Part shown: one piece after another, positions 32,804-44,032 of the stretch | Layout: every line of letters begins with the position of its first letter | How positions within the stretch are numbered: the first letter of the stretch is position 1 | NCBI GenBank assembly: GCA_024449915.1 | Contig: JAMZAV010000808.1 | Coordinates: 248,001 to 312,000 of the forward strand | Source: Sweltsa coloradensis | Lineage: Eukaryota > Arthropoda > Insecta > Plecoptera > Chloroperlidae | DNA length: 64,000 nucleotides | Direction: 5' to 3' | The notes under the pieces: model-generated | What the model was told of the DNA's origin: nothing | The model's input: the letters and a program-made list of their open reading frames with translations, nothing else | Database searches by the model: none | Made by a program: the position numbers and the translations under genes

Positions 32804-32969
32804 CTCATATACGTAACGCGAGAGAAATTGATTCACGGATTGAATCCCGCCATCGGCTATCCTGACTGAAAGTTTTAAAGTGGTTTTCTTCAGTCGTTAA
32901 TACGAATGCCTCATAACAATAGGGTCAACCCTATAAGCCTAGCCAAGTTACCTGAATAGGGTCAAATTA

Positions 32970-33125
32970 TTCATAGTTATACCGGGTAAAGCTGTGAGCA
33001 TTCGAGTGACTGTAGCGAAAGAAGCAATATTTCTCTTCAACGCTTAATTATTTTATAGCGTTGTAGAGAAATATTGCTTCTTTCGCTACAGTCACTCGAA
33101 TGCTCACACCCGGTATAACTATGAA
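32970..33125. mobile_element. palindromic MITE, PIF/Harbinger-like
   Basis: Nearly perfect hairpin of two arms of about 70 bp (TTCATAGTTATACC outward, GAGCATTCGAGTGACTGTAG inward) around a short AT-rich loop. Flanked by TTA on both sides (32967-32969 and 33126-33128), the target duplication of PIF/Harbinger elements. No coding capacity. Confidence 0.75.
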
Positions 33126-33128
33126 TTA

Positions 33129-33448
33129 AATTGATTTGTTTTAAAGCAAACAGTTTTGAATCCAATACCGCGCATTTTTTTAAAAAAAGTTCATGTTTAT
33201 GACTGCAATGAACGAATTACGAAGCAATGCATAATGATGTAACGAAAAGGAGGGAAACTCTATTATAAAACTGATCTATTGCCCGACAACAAGGCTAATT
33301 TGAATAACAGTGCGCAATTCATTCCGGTACCAGGTACGTAAAGGCCACTCTAAATTATCCTCTACTTGTCTAGGAAAAATATAGGTAGGCCAATCTATGA
33401 CCGATCTCTTTGCAAGTACATAGAATCGAAGGTAATGTATTGGTTTAC
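33129..33448. other. no supported gene
   Basis: AT-rich, no recognised features. Confidence 0.4.
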
Positions 33449-34215
33449 ACTAGGAAAACGCTAAAGTCCCGCCGCGTTGATGGATGAGCTTTTTAAAGGT
33501 TTTAGTTTGCGTGGGATATCTTTACTTTTGCAAGTGCTTTGTTTTGCTGCCTACGCCTTGAAGGTGAATGTTGTCAAGTTTCTTTTGTTTCTTGTCAATT
33601 GGTATTATTTACCGTAAAAAAATTGTATTAAAAGCTTTATTTCTATGGATTCTGGCTAAATTTTTCCACTTTTTCTTTCAAAAGGTACTACATAACCATA
33701 ACCTTAATGTCCATGTATAATATGAACGTTGTAGCCCCACCCGTTTGGTCAGAATTGGCACAAATGGCACGAAAATATCGCACAAAAAGTCAAAAAACGT
33801 ATATTTAAAAGCTTTATTTCTCTCGATTCTGGCTAACTTTTTCAACTTTTTCTTTCAGAAAGCAATACATCACCATTATCTTAATGTCCATGTGAAATAT
33901 GAACGTTGTAGCCCCACCCGTTTGGTCAGAATCGGCCCAAATGTCACGAAAATATCGCACTAAAAATCGAAAAAAATCGTAAAAGTACGATATTCATGAG
34001 AAATATTCTTCGATTGTACCAAAACGTAGCAAGTCTAAGTTCAGAGATTTCGAAGGTCCTGCCAAATTTTCATCAAGATCGCATATGCCGTTTGCCCGGT
34101 AGAGAGCGAACAAACAGACAGAAAAAACAAAAAAAAAAAAAAAAAAAAAAAAAAAACACCCGAGCTAAATTTTTTGGGGGGTCAGTGAAATTGAAGTCTT
34201 CGCTTCGCTCATCCA
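33449..34215 (-). mobile_element. H (Helentron-like) element with internal duplication
   Basis: Left end ACTAGGAAAACGC, right end TTCGCTTCGCTCATCCAA. About 180 bp (TTTATTTCTATGGATTCTGG through CACGAAAATATCGCAC) is present twice in tandem at 33640-33785 and 33805-33965. A poly-A run near 34125 precedes ACACCCGAGCTAAATTTTTT. Confidence 0.7.
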
Positions 34216-34406
34216 ATCAATCAAAACTCTAGGACTTTTAACATGAATTTGAAGCAATACATCTTCAGGTGACTTTTAGAAGTTTTAGGAATGAGAAGGA
34301 TTGTCCAGAGGTTATGATTCAACCTCAGCATTAGCGTTTTGGCTGTCAGTTTTGCTTTCGTGTGTCGAACTGACAACCTTCGGAGTTCCACTTTGAAATA
34401 TGTTTT

Positions 34407-34562
34407 TGTGTATTCGGATTAAGGGCGCGTCAACCGTTAGGTCACAATGCACCACTCTAGAACCAGCCACGGGTAGAGGGAGAAAAAGGGGTTCTTACGT
34501 CGTGGTCGTCATTGTAATCGTCGTCGGGGAGGTCGTCATGGGAAATGGGAGGTGTCCACGCG
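34407..34562 (-). mobile_element. S SINE, internally deleted outlier
   Basis: Tail and AACCAGCCACGGG, TCTTACGTCGTGG, GTCGTCGGGGAGG segments are recognisable; shortened. Only S copy outside the first 23 kb. Confidence 0.7.
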
Positions 34563-34565
34563 TGG

Positions 34566-34626
34566 GCTACCTCTATCGGCCTAGCCCGGTTAGCATTGTT
34601 CCTGCGTTCCAGGTTCGAATCGAATA
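34566..34626 (+). repeat. tRNA-derived head
   Basis: TAGCCCGGTTAGC (A-box-like) and CCAGGTTCGAATCG (B-box-like) directly follow the S fragment. Confidence 0.4.
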
Positions 34627-35909
34627 GCTGTTATCTGACGTATTATCATATTTTATAGAGCGAAGCTACCCTATGCATCACATTTCTGTTCGTCAGTCTG
34701 TAGGTACGTGTGCCACGTCTCACGATAAAAACCAAACATGACCCCCGATTGACATTAGCTTTTTTTACATTGCCCTTCAACAAGGAAGATACAGAATGTT
34801 TCTGTGACCCTGGGAGTTAGGGGGGCGGGACCCCAGAAACTTTGAATATTCATGTGCTCGACACCCCCACATTCAATGAAGGCTGGAATGGAACAACCGA
34901 GGAACAATAATGATAAGCTTTGCTCCCTATTCTACGTACTCACATTCCCGTTCTCGTATGTCATAATCGTGTTGATAACCATAGTTAGTTAGTTACCATA
35001 ATTACCATAGTTCGTTCGTTAGTTAGTTGGTTAGTTACCATAGTTAGTACCCTAGTTTCGTTACGTAAACCTGATACCTACCTAGAGCCCCCAAATCATC
35101 ATTAAAAAACTTCGAGGAAAACACATGAGTCAACATTGTCAATCTCCAAATGGTCGTATAGGAACCATTCAAAGAATTATGGCACTAATATGGCCTGCAA
35201 TGGGTATCGAAACTTGACAGCCTGTAGAATGGTTCTAGAACTATGGGTTATATACAACAACAAGGTGCATTACATTTTTTTATTTGCTATTTGTTTCTGT
35301 AATTAATACACAAAAGGCAAAAATTACAGAACGAGACAGGAAAACAGGCCTTTGAGGCCCATAATAAAATAATATAATCCTAAAAAAATGTATAAGATGA
35401 GTGATAAATGTTGATTGATGAAAATATGATAAAAGTTGGTTATGACATTTTTAATGTATATTCCATCCTCTTTTCGTATAAATGTCCGCTGTAGTGTGCA
35501 CGCACTCCAGTTTACCCACTGCGACCTTCTTTCGGTAATAGCTAGTATCTACGCAGCCATGTAATCAATGAGATGCCCAATATCTCAACGCATTCTCTTG
35601 TGATGGCATTGACATGATTTCATGAAAGTGAAGTACATACTGTAGTTTGGAACAAGGTCAACACATCCACAAAAACACATCTACATCACAATCCTATGAG
35701 CTTGATGAACAAGGGAGGTGAGGTCAATGATTTACATTCATGAATAATGGTAGTTCTCGTAGAGGGCAGCCCAGCCCAGGGGTAACTTGACCCCTGTCGG
35801 GTCACTAACTAGAAAGCAAGAAGAGAGGTAGGGGGGGTGTCCAAGGGCTAGGATCCAATCCAAGTATTCGGAGTTGTAATTAGTAGAACTGTGGACAAAG
35901 CTTCATTCA
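34627..35909. other. no supported gene; GTTA-rich tract near 34980-35055
   Basis: Low-complexity (GTTA)-type repeats and AT-rich sequence. No gene. Confidence 0.4.
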
Positions 35910-35995
35910 TGATGACCGCAGACAGGGATTGAACCCGCAACCCTCTCGAATGAGGGCTTTGCGAGTAGGCCCCGAGCCACAGCCGTCATCTGGGC
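35910..35995 (-). repeat. tRNA-derived SINE head
   Basis: On the minus strand GGCTGTGGCTCGGGGCC (A-box-like) and GCGGGTTCAATCCCTGTC (B-box) lie about 45 nt apart. A T-arm GGG/CCC stem is present; the acceptor stem is not. Confidence 0.55.
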
Positions 35996-36012
35996 GACAC
36001 CCCATCATAAAG

Positions 36013-36160
36013 TTACCCGCTAAACCAAAAATATATTCGACAAAAGACAAATTTAATACAGAGTAAAATAATATAGATAGGTTGACCATATGACCCAGGA
36101 AAAATAGTCATTCTTACTTTCGAGTTAGTTCCCATCGGCAAAAAATCTGCCTTTGACATT
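36013..36160 (+). repeat. interspersed repeat D, copy 3, diverged
   Basis: ACCCGCTAAACCAAAAATAT and CCCATCGGCAAAAAATCTGCC match the other D copies. Confidence 0.5.
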
Positions 36161-37027
36161 GCGACGTTTTAGCTATTGATAAAAAAAACTTTTTCTGTTT
36201 TTCTTGTGTTGGTTTGTAGTGGAGATTCTCGAATGTATTGATGATGTATGACTGTTGATTGAACGATGTGTATACGGTTGTAGACAGCTAACACTACAAG
36301 TTCAGTGAAGAGTGACCAAGTAAAAACCAACGTCGTTGGTGATAACTCTTATGCGGCATGTTGAACAATCTTTCTATACATCCAAGCCAGTGAATATTCA
36401 CAACAATTGTGGCTGAAGTTGGGCGATTCTCCAAAGCCAGCATAGTTGCCAACTTAATATTGCTATCAATACAACGGAACGGAATCCTACGCTCACTGGT
36501 GATTTATTGGAATGTCTTTTATGACTTGTTCGGATCGTTCCTATTTATTTGGATCATTTAAGGTCACAATGTTGGCTTCGTTTCCTCGCGATAAAATTCT
36601 ATGAAGTGGATTTGAGTCTTCGAACAAAGACTGTCTGAATTTTTTTTTGTTTTTAAGTGGACATTATGGCCAGGTCAAATGTTTGAACTCAATGTATGCT
36701 AATGCTGTAGATGACAGAAAGTATGTAGCTCATGCAAGCGTAACCAGAGACCGATTCCGAAAGACTCGATTCAATAACATCAGCCCCCTGCAATCATGAC
36801 TGAAAGTTAATTCAAGGTTTTCTTCGAATACAAGAGATTGAGTCCTCTGAACTTTCCCTTTACGACTATCCTATGATTCCGAAATATGACTATGACTGTA
36901 TGACTAAGACTATGGCTATGACTAGGAGTACTGTGTTTAATATAGTGACTATAGAGAGAGAGAGAACTTTAATTTTAAGCAAAACAAAACTCTGTTGTAC
37001 AGATACAATTGCCACATGGACACAGAA
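36161..37027. other. no supported gene; short (GA)n near 36951
   Basis: AT-rich, nothing recognised. Confidence 0.4.
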
Positions 37028-37288
37028 TTAAAAAAAAATTTTAAACAACGCTTAGGGTTAAATAAATGTACTAAGAAAGTAAAAAATAAATTTTCGCCCA
37101 AAATCGCCGGAAATTAAAAGCGTTGGGCGCTTTCCTTCCATGAACAACAAAATTCTGTAATCTATGTCAATACCGTAAGCGCCCAACGCTTTTAATTTCC
37201 GAGTAAGGCAGAAATTTGTTGGGCGAAAAATTTATTTTTTACTTTTTAGTACATTTAACCCAAGCGTTGTTTTAAAAAAAATTTTTTT
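37028..37288. mobile_element. fold-back MITE of about 260 bp
   Basis: Inverted arms carry AACAACGCTTAGGGTTAAAT, AGTAAAAAATAAATTTTTCG and GAAATTAAAAGCGTTGGGCG with partners in reverse around a centre near 37155. Imperfect, so older than the 33-kb palindrome. Confidence 0.65.
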
Positions 37289-37369
37289 TTTCATGTAGAT
37301 TATTTTATACTTTTTAGTCTTAACGAATGTTGTAAAACGAATATGTGCTCACTGGACGTGTCCGAATTT

Positions 37370-38010
37370 CTGCACTGGTTGGCCCATTCTTACTAGCTGT
37401 GACTAATTTCACATATGAACTTTGTTTGGTTAATTAATTACGATGAATTAATTACAACACACACAGCAACATTAATTAATCAATTAAAAGATTTACTGAT
37501 TCATCATTTTTTACAAATAGTAGTTGTGAAAAATTTCGTCGATCAGACTTGGGAAATGGGAAACATCGATTCCTTTAAACTTTAATTATTAATTACGATG
37601 ATTTCATTGATTATTAGTGAATCTTAATTGTGTTCATCTATTGTCATCAAGAATACGTGTTGTGAAAAATTTTAGCTCGATCGGACATGCAACTGGTTGG
37701 CCCATCTTACTACTTTTGACTAATTTCCCATATGAACTTGTTGGGTTTAATTTAATTACGATGAATTTAATGATTAATAGTGAATCTTTTATCTAAATTT
37801 TTATCAGAAAGTATTGTGAAAAATTTCGCTGATCGGACATTGGGAATTTGGGGGAAACATCGATTCCCAATAAAACTTTAATTATAATTTTCGATAATTA
37901 ATGATTAATTAGTGAATCGTTAATTGATTCATTATTGTCATCCCAAGAATACGTATGTGTAAAAAATTCAGCTCATCGGACATTGGGGAAATGGGTGAAA
38001 TACGATTTTA
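37370..38010. repeat. two-unit repeat, about 310 bp period
   Basis: ACTGGTTGGCCCAT, AATTTCxCATATGAACTT, GTGAAAAATTTCG and GGAAACATCGATTCC blocks recur in the same order in both halves, followed by CCGTCCCCGACAGACAGAC. Likely a diverged tandem duplication of an interspersed repeat. Confidence 0.55.
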
Positions 38011-38261
38011 GATCCGTCCCCGACAGACAGACAGACAAACACATGAAGCTAATATAAGCGTTGTAATAAAATAACATTAATTGATTAACAACATTTTAAA
38101 AAAAAGATGTTCAAAATTTAAATACAAATACAAGGAATGAGTAATAATAATACAATTTAAAAATTACATGTTTATACCATCATCATCATTCATCGTTGTT
38201 AATCATCAGTTGTTATACTGGTCACTGTAAAATGGCATATTATGCTGTATGTGGCCAATTC

Positions 38262-38262
38262 A

Positions 38263-38321
<59 letters not shown>

Positions 38322-38322
38322 A
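38262..38322. repeat. (TAAA)n microsatellite
   Basis: About 15 uninterrupted TAAA units. Confidence 0.95.
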
Positions 38323-39046
38323 AATAAAGGTGACTACTAAGAATAGAAATGGAACCTTTTAATGCCACCATCAAAACGTCTTGTATGAATGTTTTGCCTA
38401 ATTTAAAAGTATTGCAAAAATCAACAAAAAACTTTGAGATTGTCCCCCTTGCACCAACAAACAATCCCATGGGCATGTAATTGGGTTTGCATGGAGTGTC
38501 TGCATAGTTGTGACAATGATGAGGACAATGGCGACGTCGATGACTACATAGTTTCTGCCCACGAGGCGACTATGATTGTGACAATGAAAGGAGACAACAT
38601 AGATTCTGACGTGAACGGGTATGACATCATAAATACATTAAAGACGACGGGATACGATTAAGGAAAATGTCAATAACAACTTTACAACACAAGACGCTCT
38701 CATGTGGAGGTCATGGGTTGAAATCCCACCAATTTCAATCAAGATTGTGTTCAAAATATAACTACGTAGTTGTACATCATCAAAGCACGATTCTCTGGGT
38801 CTGCGTCAAAGTATCACATTTTAATCATAAGAAATTATCTAAATTATAAAGAATGGCGTTGTAGTCTTGCAGGTATGTATTTTTCTTTGCTGAATATAAA
38901 AAGTTGTGAAGTCGTACTCATTTTATTTTTATCTTTAAAATATAGTTACCTCCTCTTTCGTATGTGTAGGCAGAATCTTTTAGAACTATGTATTTATTTA
39001 TTAACTACACTATCAGCTGTCGTAAGTGAGATTGTACTATTCTATG
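38323..39046. other. no supported gene
   Basis: Short ORFs only; nothing recognised. Confidence 0.4.
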
Positions 39047-39130
39047 TTGTGTGGCTCACTGGTGGAGTTTCTCCCTGCTTGGAGTGCACAAGGTCACGGG
39101 TTCAATCAGAATGTTTGCATCTGAAGTCGA
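39047..39130 (+). repeat. tRNA-derived SINE head (B-like)
   Basis: GTGTGGCTCACTGGTGGAGT and ACGGGTTCAATCAGA resemble the B family head; body not preserved. Confidence 0.4.
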
Positions 39131-39508
39131 CTATAATCCTTAATCATTTGATATTATAAAACAAAGTAGAGCTAGCAACTAGATACACATTAAATACAGC
39201 AATACAAAAGTGCAACTACTACACACTAATAAAACAAATAACATTTTTTTGATTTAATTTCTATTTATTTATTTTCATATTTTCTTATCTTTTGCTGATC
39301 TCTATCTGCTATCAAAATAAACTTAGGAAAAACTATAAGAACTAAAGTTTGAATTTTAAAACCTAATTTTACTCTTACACAATCACTCAAAATATCTCAA
39401 ATCTCAATGCTTTTGAGTGTGAAAGGTTTGGCTGTATTTTGTTATTGTATGAGTGGGATATCATTGAATTTAAGTGCAAAATGTTTACGGGTATTCAACT
39501 CAAGACAT

Positions 39509-39550
39509 GGCTCGCTCACTCGTCTAACAACGACTTAGGTGTTTTCCTAG
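39509..39550 (+). mobile_element. H-type 3' end, solo
   Basis: GCTCACTCGTCTAACAACG then TTTTCCTAG followed by T, matching the CTAG end of H elements. Confidence 0.45.
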
Positions 39551-40080
39551 TCTAGTTGGCTTAGGCGCCTTTAAATCCGGAATGTGGGGACATAAATTAT
39601 TTTGTGGTGATTATTCACGTAAAGTGCAGCTGTGACTGTGGGTTGTTAATTGAAAAAAAAAAATGGAAAAACGAGGAAATTATTGGGGGGCCCGGATTGC
39701 GATTGGGGGGGGGTCACGCCTCCTCCCAAAAAACCTTTATCTCGTCCACGCATCGTAGCGAATGAAAATCAATATTTCATTAATTTACATTTATTTTCTC
39801 TCTGTCAAATCAAGTTATTGCAAACATTGTCACAGATGTCAAATCGTGGGTGCTTGTTTTGCTTGTGATGTTGTGAATGCACGTACGCCTACCCTACGTC
39901 ATCCTGAAAACAGCCGAACAATCAAAACACTTGTACCTTATAAACCAACCCGTCACACTATCTAGTTTAAAATAACAATATAATGTGATGTTGTTTATAC
40001 ACAGAAAATAATATTCTATTTTGTGACGATCGAAATGTATAAATTTATTTTCCATTTAACTCGAATTCTCTTCAAAGTGC
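39551..40080. other. no supported gene
   Basis: AT-rich, one G-run near 39703. Confidence 0.4.
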
Positions 40081-40118
40081 GTTGGCTACTTCCGAGCATT
40101 CTAGATAAAGCGACTGCG

Positions 40119-40123
40119 ATTGG
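40119..40123 (+). promoter_or_regulatory. inverted CCAAT box
   Basis: GCGATTGGCGG, about 60-110 bp upstream of the donor-ended first exon candidate, in a locally GC-rich stretch. Confidence 0.4.
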
Positions 40124-40159
40124 CGGAGCATGTTTGGTGCGTCACAGATAACGCTTGCG

Positions 40160-40236
40160 AGTCTGTTGATGCCTCACCAGTCCAGTTGCCAGCCAGTCGT
40201 CGAGCAGTGAACATCGCTCCGGTTGACTCTAGCAAG
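40160..40236 (+). ncRNA. candidate first exon of spliced transcript
   Basis: GC-rich segment ending in CTAGCAAG|GTAACC. No acceptor-like tract lies just upstream and an inverted CCAAT box sits about 40 bp before, so it reads as a 5' exon. The left border is a guess. No ATG-initiated ORF of length. It heads the exon chain at 41166, 41687, 42205, 43312 and 43769, all on the plus strand. Confidence 0.45.
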
Positions 40237-40254
40237 GTAACCCTGTCTGCCCAC

Positions 40255-40720
40255 CTTCGTTGCAGTCTACATATTTTCATCTTGTTTTATATCTAGCCAT
40301 CAGATTCATTTAACTAATTATTATTGCATTATGTCATCTATTATGAATTCATTCGTTGCTAATTGCTTTACGTTCAATAATTAACGCTCCAGAAACGCGG
40401 AATTTTGTTGGTTATTTTATTTGGTCGTTGAAAGTTAAAACCGTTCGAAATCCAAACACGTGTCTCGTCAACAGCCTTCGTTTTCGTTGTCCACATTTCA
40501 TCTCGTTTTATATCTAGCCATCCTATTCATTTACCTGATTATTTTTACATTATATCCTCCGTTATGGATTAATTCGTTGCTATTGTTTCCGTTTGTATTA
40601 ATCTAGAAACGTGAATTTGATATTTTCTTTGGTCGTAAGTTGAAAATTTTCTCGTGTTCATTGAAAATTCCATAAACGTGTCTCGTCAACAGCCTTCGTT
40701 TCCGTTCCCAATTTAATCCC
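40255..40720 (+). repeat. diverged tandem repeat in putative intron 1
   Basis: The block GTTTTATATCTAGCCATC...ATTCGTTGCTA...GTCTCGTCAACAGCCTTCG is present twice, about 220 bp apart, with a partial third start near 40691. Confidence 0.65.
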
Positions 40721-41165
40721 GTACTTATAATTTCCTATTTTCATTCACATATTTTTTACGTTATCGCTTATTTCGTAATTCGAAATTACTTTTCATTTAG
40801 TTCCTTGGTAAGTTGACTCCAGCACTGAATCCAATATTTTACAATCTGATACTTGAATATCTTTTCGGGTGTTTTCAATTTCTTGAATGGGAATTCTAAA
40901 GTGTTTATTCAGACAGCCTTGTTCTGCAGCTTCTAATTCTATCCCCGATACGTTTAAGATTCAAAGCTATTACTTCGATATCCTTTACTTTCCGGTTGGC
41001 GTTAGTTTCGGAAAATTGGTAAATTAACCGTTACGTGGTTGGATCACGCTGCAAGCTTGAATTTCACCTGTTTCCAGATAACCGTGATTGCATCCGCTCG
41101 CTACAACGTCCTCAGTTCTGATTGTTCCCTGTTCTTCAAATTCGAATTTCTAATTTGATTTTCAG

Positions 41166-41230
41166 GACAGGATCCTAGTTGTTGGCAGTATGAACTTGGG
41201 CTCTGCTGGCGATTGGCGAAAACCACAAAG
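41166..41230 (+). ncRNA. candidate exon 2 (weak)
   Basis: ATTTTCAG before and CACAAAG|GTATTC after. The donor is only moderate. GC content is above surroundings. Confidence 0.3.
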
Positions 41231-41686
41231 GTATTCTTTGTAGCCTACCTCTATGTTGGCAACGCGAGCTCGGAGGTCTAGTTTTATTCCCCGCGGTCGT
41301 GGTTGTGTGCCACACTGTGCAGTTACTCACACATGTACAGAGTGACCTTGTTATCACGTCGCCCGTACAACGTCTAGCTGGATTGTTACCCCCGCATTTC
41401 AATATTCGATTTTTCTTAATTTGATTTTGACATTGTTATATTTATGTTCTTCGCGATAGCCGATAGCTCATACGGTTTGGTGAAGGTGCGTGGCCAAACA
41501 TTTCAAGTACGGTATAATACTGCGTGCTACCGGTGAGCCATGTCGCACTTGCACCTGAAACGAATGCAAGGCAGGAAGGGACTGTCTCTCCAGACAGTGG
41601 ATCAATTAAAGCATAACAATAACCAGAGTGAGACTAGGTCATACTGCCTGGCTTAGGTTGTAACATGTTGGTATCTTGTGTTCCAG

Positions 41687-41795
41687 GCTCCCAGCTGATT
41701 TCTGTGCCATCACTGCTGTCCGAGGGGCGAGGGGGGGACTCGCCATGTTATCTCTCGCTACAACTAGTGATGCACGCAATCAGACGAGATTCCAG
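41687..41795 (+). ncRNA. candidate internal exon
   Basis: TGTGTTCCAG before, ATTCCAG|GTGAGA after. A small ORF starting ATGTTATCTCTCGC runs to the exon end and, if spliced to 42205, stops after about 25 codons. No recognised protein. Confidence 0.45.
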
Positions 41796-42204
41796 GTGAG
41801 ATATTGTGTCCACCCCCCACCCCCCCTACATAAAAACAAATTAACTTTATGAAAATAAATACTAGTTGCTAAATGGGTTAACAAAAATTGTATGAAATCG
41901 TAAAATTTATAGTAGCTTCATTGCTGAGGGTTCTTGGTTCAATTCCTGTACATAGTCAGCAAAGTGTAGTTCATTTTGATGATGAAATCAGACTAACAAG
42001 GTCTGGGCACAGTATTATAATATGTATATTTTATTATATTATGTGTACATACATAAATACATACATACTTACATAATGTACAAGTCAACTGGCAAAACAA
42101 TTATCTTATCACACTTAAAATATTAATTTCATTAATTTACAGTCACTGTAGTCATACTCCCGCTCACCCCCCACTTATTACAATGGAACCTTTATTGTTA
42201 TTAG

Positions 42205-42353
42205 ATGAGCACTAACGGCCGGTGGATGTAAATGAGAACCTCAGATTGTGGAACCAGCTCTCACTGCATCGCCCCTTACGTGGGTGGCTACTTGTTACCA
42301 ACTGCAAGGCTACGTGCTGCGTGGATCCAAGATGTTAGCATTGAAGAATAGTG
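42205..42353 (+). ncRNA. candidate internal exon
   Basis: Acceptor TTGTTATTAG and strong donor TAGTG|GTGAGTA. All three frames contain stops, which argues that the transcript is non-coding or bears short ORFs. A 39-codon ORF (MRTSDCGTSS...) ends within it. Confidence 0.45.
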
Positions 42354-42667
42354 GTGAGTAAAATTGTCTGCTGTATTCTATGTTGACTACAGCCTACTTT
42401 AAATTTTTAGTTTGATTTATTTTTATGTTATTTTGACTCTACAAAAAGATATTATCAAGAATCAAATACTTTTCGCCGTGCACATCGTACCTTGAGCCAT
42501 ACGCCTACCTGACAAAAATACTTGAAATATTATATCTGGATACTACTCAAAAGCCCCTGCTGCCTTCTGTAGTAGGACTTAGATCATGCAGTGGGGAGGC
42601 AAGTTAGCTTTTTCATTTACTGTATCCTATTTAGCGAGTGATTTACGAAAATGAACAATTAAATAAA

Positions 42668-43251
42668 ACTAGGAAAACGCGTAAGTCCCGCCGCATTGAT
42701 GGATGAGCTTTTTTGTAAGTTTTTAGTTAGCGTATAGGACCACTTTTCCTGTGCAAGTGCTTTTTGAATGCATTGTAGGTGATTGTTGTCAAGTTTCTAT
42801 TGATAATTGTTAATTGTTATTATAAACTTAAAAAAACTCATATAAAACCTTTATTTCTATGGATTCTGGCTAACTTTTTCAACTTTTTCTTTCAAAAGGT
42901 ACTACATCACCATAACCTTAATGTCCATGTATAATATGAACGTTGTAGCCCCACCCGTTTGGTCAGAATCGGCCCAAATGTCACGAAAATATCGCACTAA
43001 AAATCAAAAAAAAAATCGCAAAAGTATGATATTCATGAGAAATATTTCTTCGATTGTACCCAAAAACGTGGCACGTCTAAGTTCAGAAATTTCGAAGGTC
43101 CCCTTCAATTTTCATCAAGATCGCTTATGCCGTTTGCCCGGAATCGTGCGAACAAACAGACAAAAAAACAAAAAACAAACAAACAAAAAAACACCAGAGC
43201 TAAATTTTTTGGGGGGTCAGTGAAGTTGAAGTCTTCGCTTCCCTCATCCAA
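42668..43251 (-). mobile_element. H (Helentron-like) element
   Basis: ACTAGGAAAACGCG at the left, CGCTTCCCTCATCCA at the right; the interior includes GTAGCCCCACCCGTTTGGTC and GCCGTTTGCCCGGAATCGTG. Lies in the putative intron between exons at 42205 and 43312. Confidence 0.72.
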
Positions 43252-43311
43252 CTAATTACGTAATATTATAAATAAGTTAAATTTAATAGATTTTGATATC
43301 CTTGTTCTCAG

Positions 43312-43462
43312 GCAACGAGCAGAAACCGTACCTTGGTTGGTGAATAGCTAAGATGCAAGTACGTGGCAGTGTCTACCTCCCTCTTCTCTGCTCGCCTGCC
43401 GGACTGCACAAGACTCACGCCAGCCGAGACCCAGCTTACCTTAAAGTTGCAGCTCTGTTCAG
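43312..43462 (+). ncRNA. candidate internal exon with short ORF start
   Basis: TTGTTCTCAG before, CTGTTCAG|GTGAGA after. An ATG at 43353 opens a frame that stays open to the exon end. If joined to the exon at 43769 it continues for 22 more codons, giving a 59-codon ORF (MQVRGSVYLPLLCSP...). Composition (Pro, Cys, Ala rich) gives no family. Real translation is unproven. Confidence 0.45.
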
Positions 43463-43768
43463 GTGAGAAAACTGCATATATCATATTTCTCTTTGATGCC
43501 AGTATTGTCTTGGATTAGAGCTGTCTCATTCAGTTGGGGGTCTTGAGCTCAATTTTTTAACTGCTTGTGATTCTCAAACGCAAGTGGTGAAATGGGTATA
43601 TTAATTAATTCATTTTCTGGAAATGTACTTGTGTGTTGTGTTTTAAATTTAAAAATGATGAAATCAATAAAATAATATTAAATAAAAATGCTTTTTAAAT
43701 GCAGCATTCCATTATGTTGAAGGAAGTATACACATGTTGTACTCAACAAAACTGTTCTTTGCTTCCAG

Positions 43769-43878
43769 CTGGTGTCCACCAAGCCTGGCACCACCACTCT
43801 CGCCCACCGCCGTCTGCCGCCCTCGTCACTGTATTTGACATTGCAAGCAGCTTCCACAACGGAGCAGACACCACTGTG
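43769..43878 (+). ncRNA. candidate internal exon
   Basis: TTTGCTTCCAG before, CACTGTG|GTAAGT after. Carries the end of the 59-codon ORF (stop near 43838). GC-rich compared with its flanks. No further downstream exon was identified before the hAT element at 44033. Confidence 0.45.
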
Positions 43879-44032
43879 GTAAGTTTTATTTTAACTACCT
43901 TGTCAAGTCTCGCATTGTTTTTCATAGATAAACAATTGATCCTCCCTAGAACATTCTTTGTTAATTTCATATTTGTTCTTCAGATCCTTTCACATTAAAA
44001 CAGACACACACATCACATCACATCAAAACACC

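Noticed and set aside
38240..38476. 78-codon minus-strand ORF
   Set aside because: Largely the (TAAA)n microsatellite read as FIYL repeats.
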